Part shown: in pieces, positions 1-7,891 of the stretch
Layout: the number at the start of each line of letters is the position of its first letter
Numbering within the stretch: the stretch's first letter is position 1
Origin: an uncultured Porphyromonas sp.
Lineage (GTDB): Bacteria > Bacteroidota > Bacteroidia > Bacteroidales > Porphyromonadaceae
Assembly (NCBI GenBank): GCA_943912835.1
Contig: CALTVJ010000004.1
Coordinates: 1 to 64,000, forward strand
DNA length: 64,000 nt
Direction: 5' to 3'
The notes under the pieces: model-generated
Told to the model about the DNA's origin: nothing
Seen by the model: only the letters and a program-made list of their open reading frames with translations
The model's database searches: none
Made by a program: the position numbers and the translations under genes

Positions 1-42
1 ATGGTCTCCTTTCTCTTTTGACGCTTGTCCTAATAACAGATT

Positions 43-84
43 AATAAATCCCCCGCAACTCAATTGAGTTATGGGGGATTTATT
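43..84 (-). terminator. Terminator after tRNA-Phe
   Basis: A near-perfect 42-base inverted repeat (AATAAATCCCCC ... GGGGGATTTATT) lies directly beyond the 3' end of the minus-strand tRNA-Phe and is followed by a T-rich run on that strand. It fits a rho-independent terminator for the tRNA-Ser/tRNA-Phe unit. Confidence 0.7.
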
Positions 85-85
85 G

Positions 86-158
<73 letters not shown>

Positions 159-167
159 TTGCTAAAG

Positions 168-254
168 CGGAAGCGACGAGATTCGAACTCGTGGTACGGT
201 TGCCCGTACGGCAGTTTAGCAAACTGCTGGTTTCAGCCACTCACCCACACTTCC
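168..254 (-). tRNA. tRNA-Ser(GCT)
   Basis: An 87-nt type II tRNA on the minus strand. The acceptor GGAAGTG pairs with CGCTTCC, the anticodon stem GCAGT/ACTGC encloses the GCT loop, and there is a long variable arm, as expected for serine. It is the first gene of the two-tRNA unit. Confidence 0.95.
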
Positions 255-286
255 TCGAAGCTTGTCAGCTCCTTGTCTTTGCACTG

Positions 287-316
287 CAAAGGTAATACTT
301 ATTTTTGAATTAGCAA
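287..316 (-). promoter_or_regulatory. Promoter of the tRNA-Ser/tRNA-Phe unit
   Basis: On the minus strand TTG (314-316) is followed by a 19-base spacer and TACCTTTG (287-294). This matches the Bacteroidota -33/-7 consensus. The rest of the gap up to the next tRNA (about 317-544) shows no further gene. Confidence 0.65.
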
Positions 317-544
317 TACATTCGTCTAATTTTTCGTCTAAACCAGATAGAAAAGGTCGCCCAAGTTTCTGTAATTATTGCGTGTAGAGTCTATATATAT
401 TTAAGGTGTTATACTAAGACGAGTCTATCTAAGCTCTTAAATTTTAGTTTGTTATTGTCCTTTTGGGGTAGGTGAGAGGGTTAGCAGGGCTTCAAGATGC
501 TGATGAATGCGGCATGTTGCGATACAGAAGAAAAATCTGACTCT

Positions 545-583
545 AAAAAATAAATGGGCTTAGCGGTAATCTCCGCCAAGCCC
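545..583 (-). terminator. Terminator after tRNA-Arg(CCG)
   Basis: The inverted repeat GGGCTTAGCGG / CCGCCAAGCCC (556-566 and 573-583) is followed on the minus strand by a T-rich run. It lies just downstream of the tRNA-Arg 3' end. Confidence 0.65.
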
Positions 584-587
584 TATG

Positions 588-661
588 TGACTGAGGTGGG
601 ATTCAAACCCACGACCTTCAGAACCGGAATCTGATGCTCTATTCAGCTAAGCTACTCAGCC
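588..661 (-). tRNA. tRNA-Arg(CCG)
   Basis: A 74-nt cloverleaf on the minus strand. GGCTGAG pairs with CTCAGTC, the anticodon stem CAGAT/GTCTG-type arm carries loop TTCCGGT with anticodon CCG, and the T arm is GTGGG/CCCAC. Its promoter box overlaps the intergenic space next to the GH92 stop codon. Confidence 0.93.
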
Positions 662-694
662 CCATCAAACATTTAATTCAAATCAAATCACTTG

Positions 695-702
695 CAAAGA
701 TA
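695..702 (-). promoter_or_regulatory. -7 box of tRNA-Arg(CCG)
   Basis: TATCTTTG on the minus strand, 34 bases from the tRNA 5' end. A TTTG about 17 bases further upstream could be the -33 element, but the spacing is short. Confidence 0.5.
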
Positions 703-706
703 AGCA

Positions 707-2929
707 TTATTGTTTATACCAAAGCAAGCCTTGTTTATCTGTCATTTCTAGCTCTAATGTGCCTCCAGCTCTAATGTCTTCTAGATGAAGGCTCATGCGC
801 TCGTAATTCTTTCCGTTGAGCTTCACACTCTTGATATAACGTTTGCTAGATGATAGATCTTTAGCCTTGATGACAAAAGTATTACCTTCTGATAGTTGTA
901 TCTTAACCTCACGAAGTAGAGGAGAGGTTATTAGGAATGTGTTGGCAGCTTCAACTGGATATAAGCCCATTGCAGACATCACATACCAAGCCGACATTTG
1001 TCCACAATCTTCGTTGCCGCATAGCCCGTCGGGGGTATTGGTGTATAGCTTCGTTAGGATGTCATATATGAGGTCTGTACTGCGCCAAGGCATATCGGCA
1101 TAATAATAGAGGAAGGCGGTATGATGCCCTGGTTCATTGCCATGTGCATATTGACCAATCATACCTGTCGAGAAGATTGGGAGCTCAATGTGTTTGGGAG
1201 TTTCTGCAGAGAAGAACTTATCCAATCTCTTGGCAAACTTCTCCTTGCCACCCATGAGATCGATAAGCCCAGCAACATCATGCTGTACGCTCCAGAGATA
1301 CTGATAGGCATTACTCTCAGTTACATGCTTGGTGTAAGCGAAAGGATCAAAAGGACTTAGGAATGATCCATTCTTGAGGCGAGGACGGAAGTATCCCGTT
1401 TGCTTATCCCATAGATTGCGGTAGTTGAGGGCGTGTGCTTCGTATGTTTTGGCTTCCTCTTCGTGTCCTAATGCTCTGAAGATGCGTGCCGCAGCCCAAT
1501 CGTTGTACGCATATTCTAGGGTGAGAGATAGGCTCTCTTCGTGTACGTCGCTCGGTACATAGCCATAGTGTCGGTACTCTTCCATCGCTCTGTATTCTTT
1601 GCGGTTGAGTGTCGAACGCAATGCCGAGAGCAAGTCTTCGGGATTCTTGGGTTGATATATCCCAGCTTCAAGGGCAGCTGCGATGACAGGGATAGAGTGG
1701 TGCCCAATCATCATATCTGTTTCGCTTGCCCACATATTCCACACGGGGAGGTGCCCTCTATTTTGAACCCCAAAATCGACGAGCGATTGTACCATATCTC
1801 GGCTCTCGCTAGGCATAATGATGTTGTATAGCGGGTGTGCTGTACGATAGGTATCCCATAGAGAGAAGGTGCTGTAATGCTTACCCTCTGTTTGGTGTAT
1901 TTTTCGGTCTGCTCCTAGGTACTTGCCGTCTACATCGCTATAGATTGTAGGGCAGATAAGGCTATGATAGAGTGCCGTGTAGAAGACCTTACTGATGTCG
2001 CTTGGGGTGTCTTTGGGGATGCGTATGTGTCCCAAAGCTTCGTCCCACTTTTGGCGAGTTTCAGAAAGATAGCGGTCAAAGCTGGTGTGTTTCTCCTTAT
2101 AGTAGTTGCGTTCAGCAGCAGCTTCGCTGACGCCAGAGAGGGCTGTCTCGATGACGATACGCTCGTCTTGCTCTACAGAGTAGTGCAGTTTGGCGATATA
2201 GCCCCAGCCTTGTAGTTCGCCCTTATCGTTTTTGAGTGCTACACTATCTAGGCTAATCTGCTTGGGCTCTTTACTTAGGCGTGAGAAGAAGTAAACCTCT
2301 TGGTTCCTTGCCCAACCTGTGCTATGGCGGTAGCCGTGTAGCTCTTTGCCGTCTTTGTCAAACTGTAATTTGGTGGCTAGAGTCTTATCCCAATTCATGG
2401 CTTTTGCCAAGTTGAGATAAATTACGGCAGAGTCGCTCGCCGTCTTGAAGCGATACTCTTGTACACCGATATGCTCTGTAGCCGTCAGGCTAACCTCGAT
2501 ATTATAAGGCTCAAGGAGTACTTTGTAATGTCCTGCAGAGGCTTCTTCGTTTTGGTGTCTGAATTTGGCATGCACTCCTAGCGGTTCTGGAGCAACGAGA
2601 GCTGGCTCGATGACGGGGAGGAAGCTAATATCATATAAATCGCCTGCGCCAGTGCCACTCAAGTGAGTATGGCTAAAGCCTGCAATAGTACTGTCTGGAT
2701 AATAATAGCCAGAGATACGATCCCAGCCAGGGAGCCCATTGTCTGGACTAAGTTGTACCATGCCAAAAGGAGCCGTTGCACCTGGATAGGTATTTCCCAC
2801 AAAGTCGGTCCCGATAAGAGGATTGACCTCCTGATGTAAATTCTCTACATATTGTGCCTCATGTTTGTCTTGGCAAGCAACAAAGGACAAAATAGACAGA
2901 GTTGCGACCAATAGATGTTTATAATTCAT
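707..2929 (-). CDS. GH92 family alpha-mannosidase lipoprotein
   Basis: Predicted glycoside hydrolase family 92 exo-alpha-mannosidase of 740 aa that would trim mannose from host or yeast glycans. The start used is the Met beginning MNYKHLLVATL, because it opens a lipoprotein signal peptide ending in the lipobox SFVAC and because a TATCTTTG promoter box lies 39-46 bases upstream. An earlier in-frame Met would be upstream of that promoter. Family-typical stretches visible include VNPLIGTDFVGNTYPGATAP near the mature N terminus, FSHTHLSGTG, SLWDTYRTAHPL and GNEDCGQMSAWYVMSAMGLYP. The family is calcium dependent and inverting. It is likely monocistronic, convergent with nothing and followed by tRNA-Arg. 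The exact linkage specificity cannot be read from sequence. Confidence 0.92.
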   Translation of the reverse strand: MNYKHLLVATLSILSFVACQDKHEAQYVENLHQEVNPLIGTDFVGNTYPGATAPFGMVQLSPDNGLPGWDRISGYYYPDSTIAGFSHTHLSGTGAGDLYDISFLPVIEPALVAPEPLGVHAKFRHQNEEASAGHYKVLLEPYNIEVSLTATEHIGVQEYRFKTASDSAVIYLNLAKAMNWDKTLATKLQFDKDGKELHGYRHSTGWARNQEVYFFSRLSKEPKQISLDSVALKNDKGELQGWGYIAKLHYSVEQDERIVIETALSGVSEAAAERNYYKEKHTSFDRYLSETRQKWDEALGHIRIPKDTPSDISKVFYTALYHSLICPTIYSDVDGKYLGADRKIHQTEGKHYSTFSLWDTYRTAHPLYNIIMPSESRDMVQSLVDFGVQNRGHLPVWNMWASETDMMIGHHSIPVIAAALEAGIYQPKNPEDLLSALRSTLNRKEYRAMEEYRHYGYVPSDVHEESLSLTLEYAYNDWAAARIFRALGHEEEAKTYEAHALNYRNLWDKQTGYFRPRLKNGSFLSPFDPFAYTKHVTESNAYQYLWSVQHDVAGLIDLMGGKEKFAKRLDKFFSAETPKHIELPIFSTGMIGQYAHGNEPGHHTAFLYYYADMPWRSTDLIYDILTKLYTNTPDGLCGNEDCGQMSAWYVMSAMGLYPVEAANTFLITSPLLREVKIQLSEGNTFVIKAKDLSSSKRYIKSVKLNGKNYERMSLHLEDIRAGGTLELEMTDKQGLLWYKQ

Positions 2930-2967
2930 TCGTTTTGCGATTTGTTCTATCGTTAGTACGTGTTGAG

Positions 2968-2975
2968 CAAAGATA
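2968..2975 (-). promoter_or_regulatory. -7 box of the GH92 gene
   Basis: A perfect TATCTTTG on the minus strand. It supports the internal start codon at 2929 rather than the longer frame. No clear -33 TTG at the usual distance. Confidence 0.5.
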
Positions 2976-3065
2976 CGGAATTTTAATGCAGAGCTACTTT
3001 TTTGTTGTGCAGATGTTTCGCTTAGTGGCAACTAAGTTAATGGATGTATGTTGTCTTATTGAGAG

Positions 3066-3113
3066 GACAATCGTCTATTAAGTGAGGCGATTGTCATCTT
3101 CTTAGTGAGGCGA
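3066..3113. repeat. Intergenic dyad and direct repeat upstream of tcdA
   Basis: GACAATCG (3066-3073) is inverted as CGATTGTC (3088-3095). In addition TTAAGTGAGGCGA (3078-3090) is nearly repeated as CTTAGTGAGGCGA (3101-3113). The array ends 9 bases before the tcdA -7 box, so it could be an operator. It also resembles the hairpin family seen elsewhere in the window. Confidence 0.5.
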
Positions 3114-3122
3114 AAGTTTTAC

Positions 3123-3130
3123 TACCTTTG
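3123..3130 (+). promoter_or_regulatory. -7 box of tcdA
   Basis: TACCTTTG, a match to TAnnTTTG. Only 6 bases separate it from the GTG proposed as start, implying a leaderless or nearly leaderless transcript. Confidence 0.5.
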
Positions 3131-3136
3131 TGTATA

Positions 3137-3886
3137 GTGAATACAAATAAATTATCGAATGAATTGCCTGCATGGCAAGAGCGCACCGTACAGCTATTAG
3201 GCGAGGAGCGAGTGCGTACATATCAAGAGAGTCACGTTTTGGTCGTTGGGCTTGGTGGTGTAGGAGGCATAGCCACGGAGATGTTGGTTCGTGCTGGTAT
3301 TGGTCGTCTGACGATTGTTGATGCCGATATTATACAGCCCTCCAATATCAATCGTCAAATAGTCGCAACACATCAGGTCTTGGGAGCTTCAAAGGCGAGT
3401 GTCTTGGCAGAGCGACTCAGGTCGATTAATCCAGAGTTGGAGATAGAGGTTGTAGAGGAGTTTCTACAAGACGACAACATGGTTGAGTTGCTTGGACGAC
3501 ATCGCTACGACTTTGTCGTTGATGCTATTGACTCGCTTAGTCCCAAAGTGCACCTTATCCGTTTGTGCCGAGAACTCAATTATCCGATTGTTAGCTCTAT
3601 GGGTGCAGGGGCAAAGCGTAATCCAGCTCTCGTTCAGCAAGCTGACCTAAGTCGCAGTTTCAATTGTAACCTAGCTAGAGCCTTGCGTAAACGTTTGCGT
3701 AAACTAGGCATTACCAAAGGTCTACCTGTGGTTTTCTCTAGCGAACTTGCAGATGATGAGGCTATTGTTGAGGTTAGCGGTGAGCGATGTAAGCGCAGTA
3801 CGGCAGGCACAATTAGCTATATGCCTGCTATATTTGGTATTTATATCGCCAACTATGTGTTGGAGCATATAGAGAGTCGTAGGTGA
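3137..3886 (+). CDS. tcdA: tRNA threonylcarbamoyladenosine dehydratase
   Basis: ThiF/MoeB/HesA-family ATP-dependent enzyme (about 249 aa) that cyclises the t6A base next to the anticodon of ANN-decoding tRNAs to ct6A. The Rossmann nucleotide loop GLGGVGG lies at about residues 38-44, followed by TIVDADIIQPSNINRQ, the family's adenylation segment, and VVDAIDSLSPKVHLI. The conserved opening NELPAWQERT is typical of TcdA/YgdL. No ATG is in frame. GTG at 3137 is preferred because the TTG at 3128 overlaps the -7 box. MoeB or ThiF paralogues are the alternative, but there are no molybdopterin or thiamine genes nearby and the C-terminal zinc cysteines of those enzymes are lacking. Confidence 0.88.
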   Translation: MNTNKLSNELPAWQERTVQLLGEERVRTYQESHVLVVGLGGVGGIATEMLVRAGIGRLTIVDADIIQPSNINRQIVATHQVLGASKASVLAERLRSINPELEIEVVEEFLQDDNMVELLGRHRYDFVVDAIDSLSPKVHLIRLCRELNYPIVSSMGAGAKRNPALVQQADLSRSFNCNLARALRKRLRKLGITKGLPVVFSSELADDEAIVEVSGERCKRSTAGTISYMPAIFGIYIANYVLEHIESRR

Positions 3887-3943
3887 TAGATAAAAGATAT
3901 AGTAGTATAGTTGTTTTGATATAAAGTATTAATAAAACTAGGC

Positions 3944-3951
3944 TACCTTTG
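3944..3951 (+). promoter_or_regulatory. -7 box of dps
   Basis: TACCTTTG 30 bases before the dps start. A TTTTG at 3914-3918 is 25 bases upstream, too far for the usual spacing, so the -33 element is unclear. Confidence 0.5.
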
Positions 3952-3980
3952 CAATACAAATAACAAAAACAGAAAAGAAA

Positions 3981-4457
3981 ATGAGTAAGGTATTAAATGT
4001 AACTGGTCTAGACCAGGCTAAAGTAGCTCCTGTAGTAGCCGCTCTAAATGAACTTCTAGCAACTTTCCAAGTGTATTACACAAATCTTAGAGGTTATCAC
4101 TGGCACGTTAAGGGTCCTCAATTCTACCAACTTCATGAGGCATTCGAAAAAATGTATGACGATGCAGCAGAAAAAGTTGATGAGCTAGCAGAGCGTATCC
4201 TACAACTTGGTGCACAACCAGAGAATCGTTTCAGTGTACTTGTAGGTCAAAGCAAGATTAAAGAAACAACGCTTCTTAGCGACCCTAAGGTGATTGTTCC
4301 AGAAATCGTAGAGAACTATCGTGTACTTATCGCTCTTGAGCGTGCTGCGCTAGAAGTTGCAGACGAGGCTGGTGATGAAGTGACTGTAGCACTTCTTGGA
4401 GACTTCCTCAGCGGGCAAGAAAAGGAGGCTTGGATGCTTACCTCTTACCTAGCATAA
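3981..4457 (+). CDS. dps: Dps ferritin-like DNA-protection protein
   Basis: A 158-aa Dps/miniferritin that would form a dodecameric shell, oxidise Fe(II) with hydrogen peroxide and protect DNA in stress. The ferroxidase signature is visible: YHWHVKGPQFYQLHEAFEKM followed by DDAAEKVDELAERIL, giving the His...His, Asp and Glu ligands of the inter-subunit site. Length is usual for the family. It has its own promoter box and a strong terminator, so it is probably monocistronic. OxyR-type control is known for dps in anaerobes and an OxyR gene lies at 33.7-34.7 kb, but no OxyR site could be identified here. Confidence 0.95.
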   Translation: MSKVLNVTGLDQAKVAPVVAALNELLATFQVYYTNLRGYHWHVKGPQFYQLHEAFEKMYDDAAEKVDELAERILQLGAQPENRFSVLVGQSKIKETTLLSDPKVIVPEIVENYRVLIALERAALEVADEAGDEVTVALLGDFLSGQEKEAWMLTSYLA

Positions 4458-4481
4458 TCTAAGATTTCATCAAAGCATTAC

Positions 4482-4521
4482 GGGGCTGTGTCTAACCTAA
4501 GGTTGGACGCAGCCCCTTTTT
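4482..4521 (+). terminator. Terminator of dps
   Basis: GGGGCTGTGTC pairs with GACGCAGCCCC, then TTTTT. A classical intrinsic terminator 25 bases after the dps stop. Confidence 0.8.
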
Positions 4522-4546
4522 ATCCTTTCTAGCCTTTGGTCGAGGC

Positions 4547-4580
4547 TTTGATAGAGTCTCAATGAATATGTGTAATTTTG
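4547..4580 (+). promoter_or_regulatory. Promoter of kdsD
   Basis: TTTG (4547-4550), a 22-base spacer and TAATTTTG (4573-4580). It lies 28 bases before the kdsD start. Confidence 0.5.
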
Positions 4581-4608
4581 CTGTCGCTAAATAACTAATT
4601 AGTCAATA

Positions 4609-5220
4609 ATGAATCTACAATATAGCCCCAAAGAGATTTTAGAGAGAGAGATTGAGGCTTTGCGCAGTATTCCTGAGGATAATGATTATGCGCAAGCTGT
4701 GTCTATTATTACAGAGCAAATACATGGAGGGAAGGCGGGACGTCTTATTACCTCAGGTATGGGTAAGGCGGGGCAGATAGCCCTGAATATAGCGACAACG
4801 TTCTCCTCTACAGGTACGCCAGCTTACTTTTTGCATCCTAGTGAGGCGCAGCACGGAGATCTCGGCATGATACAAGCAGATGATGTCCTTCTCTTGATCA
4901 GTAACTCAGGTAAAACGCGTGAGGTCTTAGAGTTAGTAGAGCTCTCAAGGGCGATGATTCCCAACATACGGATTATTTTGATTACGGGTAAGACAGATAG
5001 CCCATTAGCTAAGATGGTAGATGTCGTGCTTTCTACAGGTAATCCGACAGAAGTCTGTCCACTAGGCTTGACACCTACGACAAGTACAACAGTCATGACA
5101 GTGCTCGGAGATATTTTGGTCGTTCAGACTATGCAAGCGATAGGGTTTGACCATAAACAATATGCTTTGCGCCATCATGGAGGTTATCTCGGTCATAAAA
5201 GTCGAGAGCTTTGTTCGTAG
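4609..5220 (+). CDS. kdsD: Single-domain arabinose-5-phosphate isomerase (SIS)
   Basis: A 203-aa sugar-isomerase domain protein of the KpsF/GutQ/KdsD group. It should interconvert ribulose 5-phosphate and arabinose 5-phosphate, the first step towards Kdo for lipid A core. Visible SIS motifs are GRLITSGMGKAGQIA (about 44-57), the family mark HPSEAQHGDLG (76-86), LISNSGKTRE (97-105) and the PLGLTPTTSTT phosphate loop. The protein stops where the two CBS domains of the roughly 320-aa enterobacterial enzymes would begin. A one-domain form is known in Bacteroides, so this is probably not a truncation. Own promoter and terminator. Confidence 0.85.
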   Translation: MNLQYSPKEILEREIEALRSIPEDNDYAQAVSIITEQIHGGKAGRLITSGMGKAGQIALNIATTFSSTGTPAYFLHPSEAQHGDLGMIQADDVLLLISNSGKTREVLELVELSRAMIPNIRIILITGKTDSPLAKMVDVVLSTGNPTEVCPLGLTPTTSTTVMTVLGDILVVQTMQAIGFDHKQYALRHHGGYLGHKSRELCS

Positions 5221-5306
5221 GAGGTTGTTTAGTGGATAATAAGACTGATTTACAAGAAAAGAACGATTAAAACGGACGTATTGTCAGTCTCGTGTCAGTT
5301 GTTTGG

Positions 5307-5340
5307 AGGTTGTGCTAGCTGTGGCACAACCTTTGTCTTT
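5307..5340 (+). terminator. Probable terminator after kdsD
   Basis: AGGTTGTGC (5307-5315) and GCACAACCT (5324-5332) form a 9-bp stem with a T-rich downstream run. The remainder of the gap to dnaK shows no clear TAnnTTTG box; AACCTTTG inside the stem is one base off. Confidence 0.6.
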
Positions 5341-5435
5341 ATATAGGGTGTAGGGCGCAAGACTCAGGACACTCTCCTAGTTAGTCGCTCAGAAAATAAT
5401 AAGTGAAATATAGAAACAAATAAAATAAAAAGACA

Positions 5436-7343
5436 ATGGGAAAGATTATTGGTATTGACCTTGGTACAACGAACTCGTGTGTATCAGTACTAGAAGGTAA
5501 CGAGCCTATCGTTATCGCCAACAGCGAAGGTAAGCGTACGACTCCTTCTGTTGTAGCATTTATCGAAGGTGGTGAGCGTAAAGTGGGAGACCCTGCTAAG
5601 CGTCAAGCTATCACGAACCCAACGAAGACAATTTACTCAATCAAGCGCTTCATGGGTGAGACTTATGATCAAACACAAGACGAAACAACACGTATCCCTT
5701 ATAAGGTAGTACGTGGTGACAACAATACGCCTCGTGTAGACATTGATGGTCGTCTCTATACACCTCAAGAAATCTCGGCAATTATCTTGCAGAAGATGAA
5801 GAAGACAGCCGAAGACTACCTTGGCGCCGAAGTTACAGATGCTGTAATCACTGTACCTGCTTACTTCAATGACGCACAACGTCAGGCAACTAAAGAGGCT
5901 GGAGAAATCGCTGGTCTTAACGTACGCCGTATTGTGAACGAACCTACAGCAGCATCGCTTGCTTACGGTCTAGATAAGGCTAATCGTGATATGAAGATTG
6001 CTGTCTTTGACCTTGGTGGTGGTACGTTTGATATCTCTATTTTGGAGCTTGGTGATGGCGTGTTTGAGGTACGTTCGACTAACGGTGACACACACCTTGG
6101 TGGAGATGACTTTGACCATGTAATCATCGACTGGCTCGCAGAGGAGTTTAAGGCTGACGAGGGTATTGACCTTCGCCAAGACCCTATGGCTATGCAACGT
6201 CTTAAGGAGGCTGCCGAGAAAGCAAAGATTGAGCTATCAAGCTCTACAACAACAGAGATCAACTTGCCTTATATCATGCCTGTGAATGGTGTGCCTAAGC
6301 ACCTTGTGCGTACGCTTAGCCGTGCTAAGTTTGAGCAGCTTGCAGACAAACTGATTCAGGCTTGTGTGGCTCCTTGTGAACAAGCGCTCAAAGATGCTGG
6401 TCTATCAAAGAGCGAAATCGATGAAGTAATCTTGGTTGGTGGTTCGACACGTATCCCAGCTATCCAAGAGATTGTAGAGAGAATCTTCGGTAAGGCTCCA
6501 AGTAAGGGTGTGAACCCAGACGAAGTTGTGGCAGTAGGTGCGGCGATTCAAGGTGGTGTATTGACAGGAGAAATCAAGGATGTACTTCTTCTTGACGTAA
6601 CGCCTCTATCACTCGGTATCGAAACCATGGGTGGTGTGATGACGAAACTCATCGAAGCAAACACAACGATTCCTACGAAGAAGAGCGAAGTCTTCACAAC
6701 AGCTGTAGACAATCAGCCTTCTGTAGAAATTCATGTGTTGCAAGGAGAGCGTTCGCTGGCTAAGGACAATAAGAGCATTGGTCGCTTCAACCTAGATGGT
6801 ATTGCACCAGCTCCTCGCCAAACACCTCAAATTGAGGTTACCTTTGATATCGATGCCAATGGTATCCTAAGTGTGACAGCCGTAGATAAGGCAACTGGTA
6901 AGCAACAAAACATTCGTATTGAGGCTTCTAGTGGTTTGAGTGATGACGAAATCAAGCGCATGAAGGCCGAAGCAGAAGCTAATGCTGAGGCAGACAAGCG
7001 CGAAAGCGAGCGTATTCAGAAGCTCAATCAAGCTGACAGCACAATCTTCCAGACTGAGAAACAACTCAAGGAGTTTGGCGATAAGCTTTCGGCAGATAAG
7101 AAAGCTCCAGTTGAAGCAGCATTAGAGAAACTGCGTACTGCACACAAGGAGCAAAATATCGAAGCGATTGATGCGGCAACGAACGAGTTGAATAGAGCCT
7201 TCCAAGCTGCAGCTGCTGAGATGTATGCTCAACAAGGAGCACAACCTAATGTAGACTCATCAGCTCAGGGTGGTGCACAATCAGGCGGTGCTTCGTCGCA
7301 AGGTGCAGACATCACAGATGCAGACTTCGAAGAGGTGAAGTAA
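5436..7343 (+). CDS. dnaK: Molecular chaperone DnaK (Hsp70)
   Basis: A 635-aa Hsp70. The ATPase domain opens with [11 protein letters not shown] (residues 5-15), has FDLGGGTFD and [10 protein letters not shown], the interdomain linker reads [13 protein letters not shown], and the C terminus ends in the acidic tail DADFEEVK after a Gln/Gly/Ser-rich stretch. It folds nascent and stress-damaged proteins with DnaJ and GrpE, neither of which is adjacent. It stands alone between two terminators. Codon use is biased to a limited set, as for highly expressed genes, in contrast to the A+T-rich genes that follow. Confidence 0.99.
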   Translation: MGKIIGIDLGTTNSCVSVLEGNEPIVIANSEGKRTTPSVVAFIEGGERKVGDPAKRQAITNPTKTIYSIKRFMGETYDQTQDETTRIPYKVVRGDNNTPRVDIDGRLYTPQEISAIILQKMKKTAEDYLGAEVTDAVITVPAYFNDAQRQATKEAGEIAGLNVRRIVNEPTAASLAYGLDKANRDMKIAVFDLGGGTFDISILELGDGVFEVRSTNGDTHLGGDDFDHVIIDWLAEEFKADEGIDLRQDPMAMQRLKEAAEKAKIELSSSTTTEINLPYIMPVNGVPKHLVRTLSRAKFEQLADKLIQACVAPCEQALKDAGLSKSEIDEVILVGGSTRIPAIQEIVERIFGKAPSKGVNPDEVVAVGAAIQGGVLTGEIKDVLLLDVTPLSLGIETMGGVMTKLIEANTTIPTKKSEVFTTAVDNQPSVEIHVLQGERSLAKDNKSIGRFNLDGIAPAPRQTPQIEVTFDIDANGILSVTAVDKATGKQQNIRIEASSGLSDDEIKRMKAEAEANAEADKRESERIQKLNQADSTIFQTEKQLKEFGDKLSADKKAPVEAALEKLRTAHKEQNIEAIDAATNELNRAFQAAAAEMYAQQGAQPNVDSSAQGGAQSGGASSQGADITDADFEEVK

Positions 7344-7361
7344 GCTTTTCAAGATATAACT

Positions 7362-7401
7362 AAAAAGGCTATGCAATATATAATGATTGCATAGCCTTTT
7401 T
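7362..7401 (+). terminator. Terminator of dnaK
   Basis: A perfect 16-bp stem (AAAAAGGCTATGCAAT with its complement) with an 8-base loop, ending in TTTTT. It may act on both strands. Confidence 0.85.
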
Positions 7402-7403
7402 AG

Positions 7404-7598
7404 GAAATAGATTTAAGAGAGTATATCAATGAAAAATGTTATATCTCTATAATTGGGGATTTTGATAAGACGCTAGTCAAAAGAGCAGGCAGAAAAGACA
7501 GAACGAGTCCGCCTGGATACATTGTAGGCAAACGAACTTCAGAAACAGGTAGAGTCTATAAAACAACGGGAATAAAGCTTCTTTCTTGTACTAGTTGA
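7404..7598 (+). other. Start-less open stretch, possible gene remnant
   Basis: A 64-codon open frame with no in-frame ATG, starting right after a stop codon inside the dnaK terminator. Its translation includes the stretches SIIGDFDKTL and PPGYIVGKRTSETGRVYK. I do not recognise it. It may be the 3' end of a lost gene at the border of the accessory island, or chance. Confidence 0.25.
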
Positions 7599-7601
7599 TA
7601 A

Positions 7602-7639
7602 AAAAGGGAATGAGATTTTATTTTCTCATTTCCTTTTTG
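7602..7639 (+). terminator. Terminator-like hairpin at island border
   Basis: AAAAGGGAATGAGA pairs with TCTCATTTCCTTTT (one G.T pair), followed by TTTTT. It separates the dnaK side from the promoter of the broken regulator. Confidence 0.65.
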
Positions 7640-7656
7640 TTTGTTATTTTATTTCA

Positions 7657-7664
7657 TATCTTTG
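7657..7664 (+). promoter_or_regulatory. -7 box of the XRE/ATPase/DUF4435 operon
   Basis: A perfect TATCTTTG, 25 bases before the ATG of the broken regulator. It is probably the only promoter for the island genes. Confidence 0.5.
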
Positions 7665-7689
7665 CGCTATCAAGAGAACATTGAACGCG

Positions 7690-7891
7690 ATGGATAAACC
7701 CATGAATTGAATCAAAGAAGTGCTTGATGAGAAAGGTATCAAGCCAAACATGGCTTGCCGAAAAACTTGGCAAAATCTTCAGCATTGTCAATGCCTATGT
7801 CTGCAACCTCCGTCAACCAAGCCTCGAAACCCTCTTCCAAATAGTGGGAATATTTAGATATGAGTGCAATTTTTTTGTAAAAACGTTATGA
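7690..7891 (+). pseudogene. Broken XRE-family HTH regulator
   Basis: Frame 1 from ATG 7690 reads MDKPMN, TGA (7708-7710), then IKEVLDEKGIK. At 7744 one extra C shifts the frame, and frame 2 continues QTWLAEKLGK...VNAYVCNLRQPSLETLFQI and ends at TGA 7889-7891. Joined, this is a short XRE-type helix-turn-helix of the kind common in Bacteroidota. The stop is most simply an Arg CGA to TGA change, and the second lesion is a single-base insertion. The restored frame ends by overlapping the ATG of the next gene (ATGA), so the regulator and ATPase were once translationally coupled. Whether any protein is still made is unknown. Confidence 0.75.

Noticed and set aside
843..2215. Several plus-strand frames of 79-96 codons
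   Set aside because: All lie opposite the GH92 gene and are its antisense shadows.
5323..5338. AACCTTTG as the dnaK -7 box
   Set aside because: One base off consensus and inside a terminator stem; a promoter for dnaK remains unlocated.
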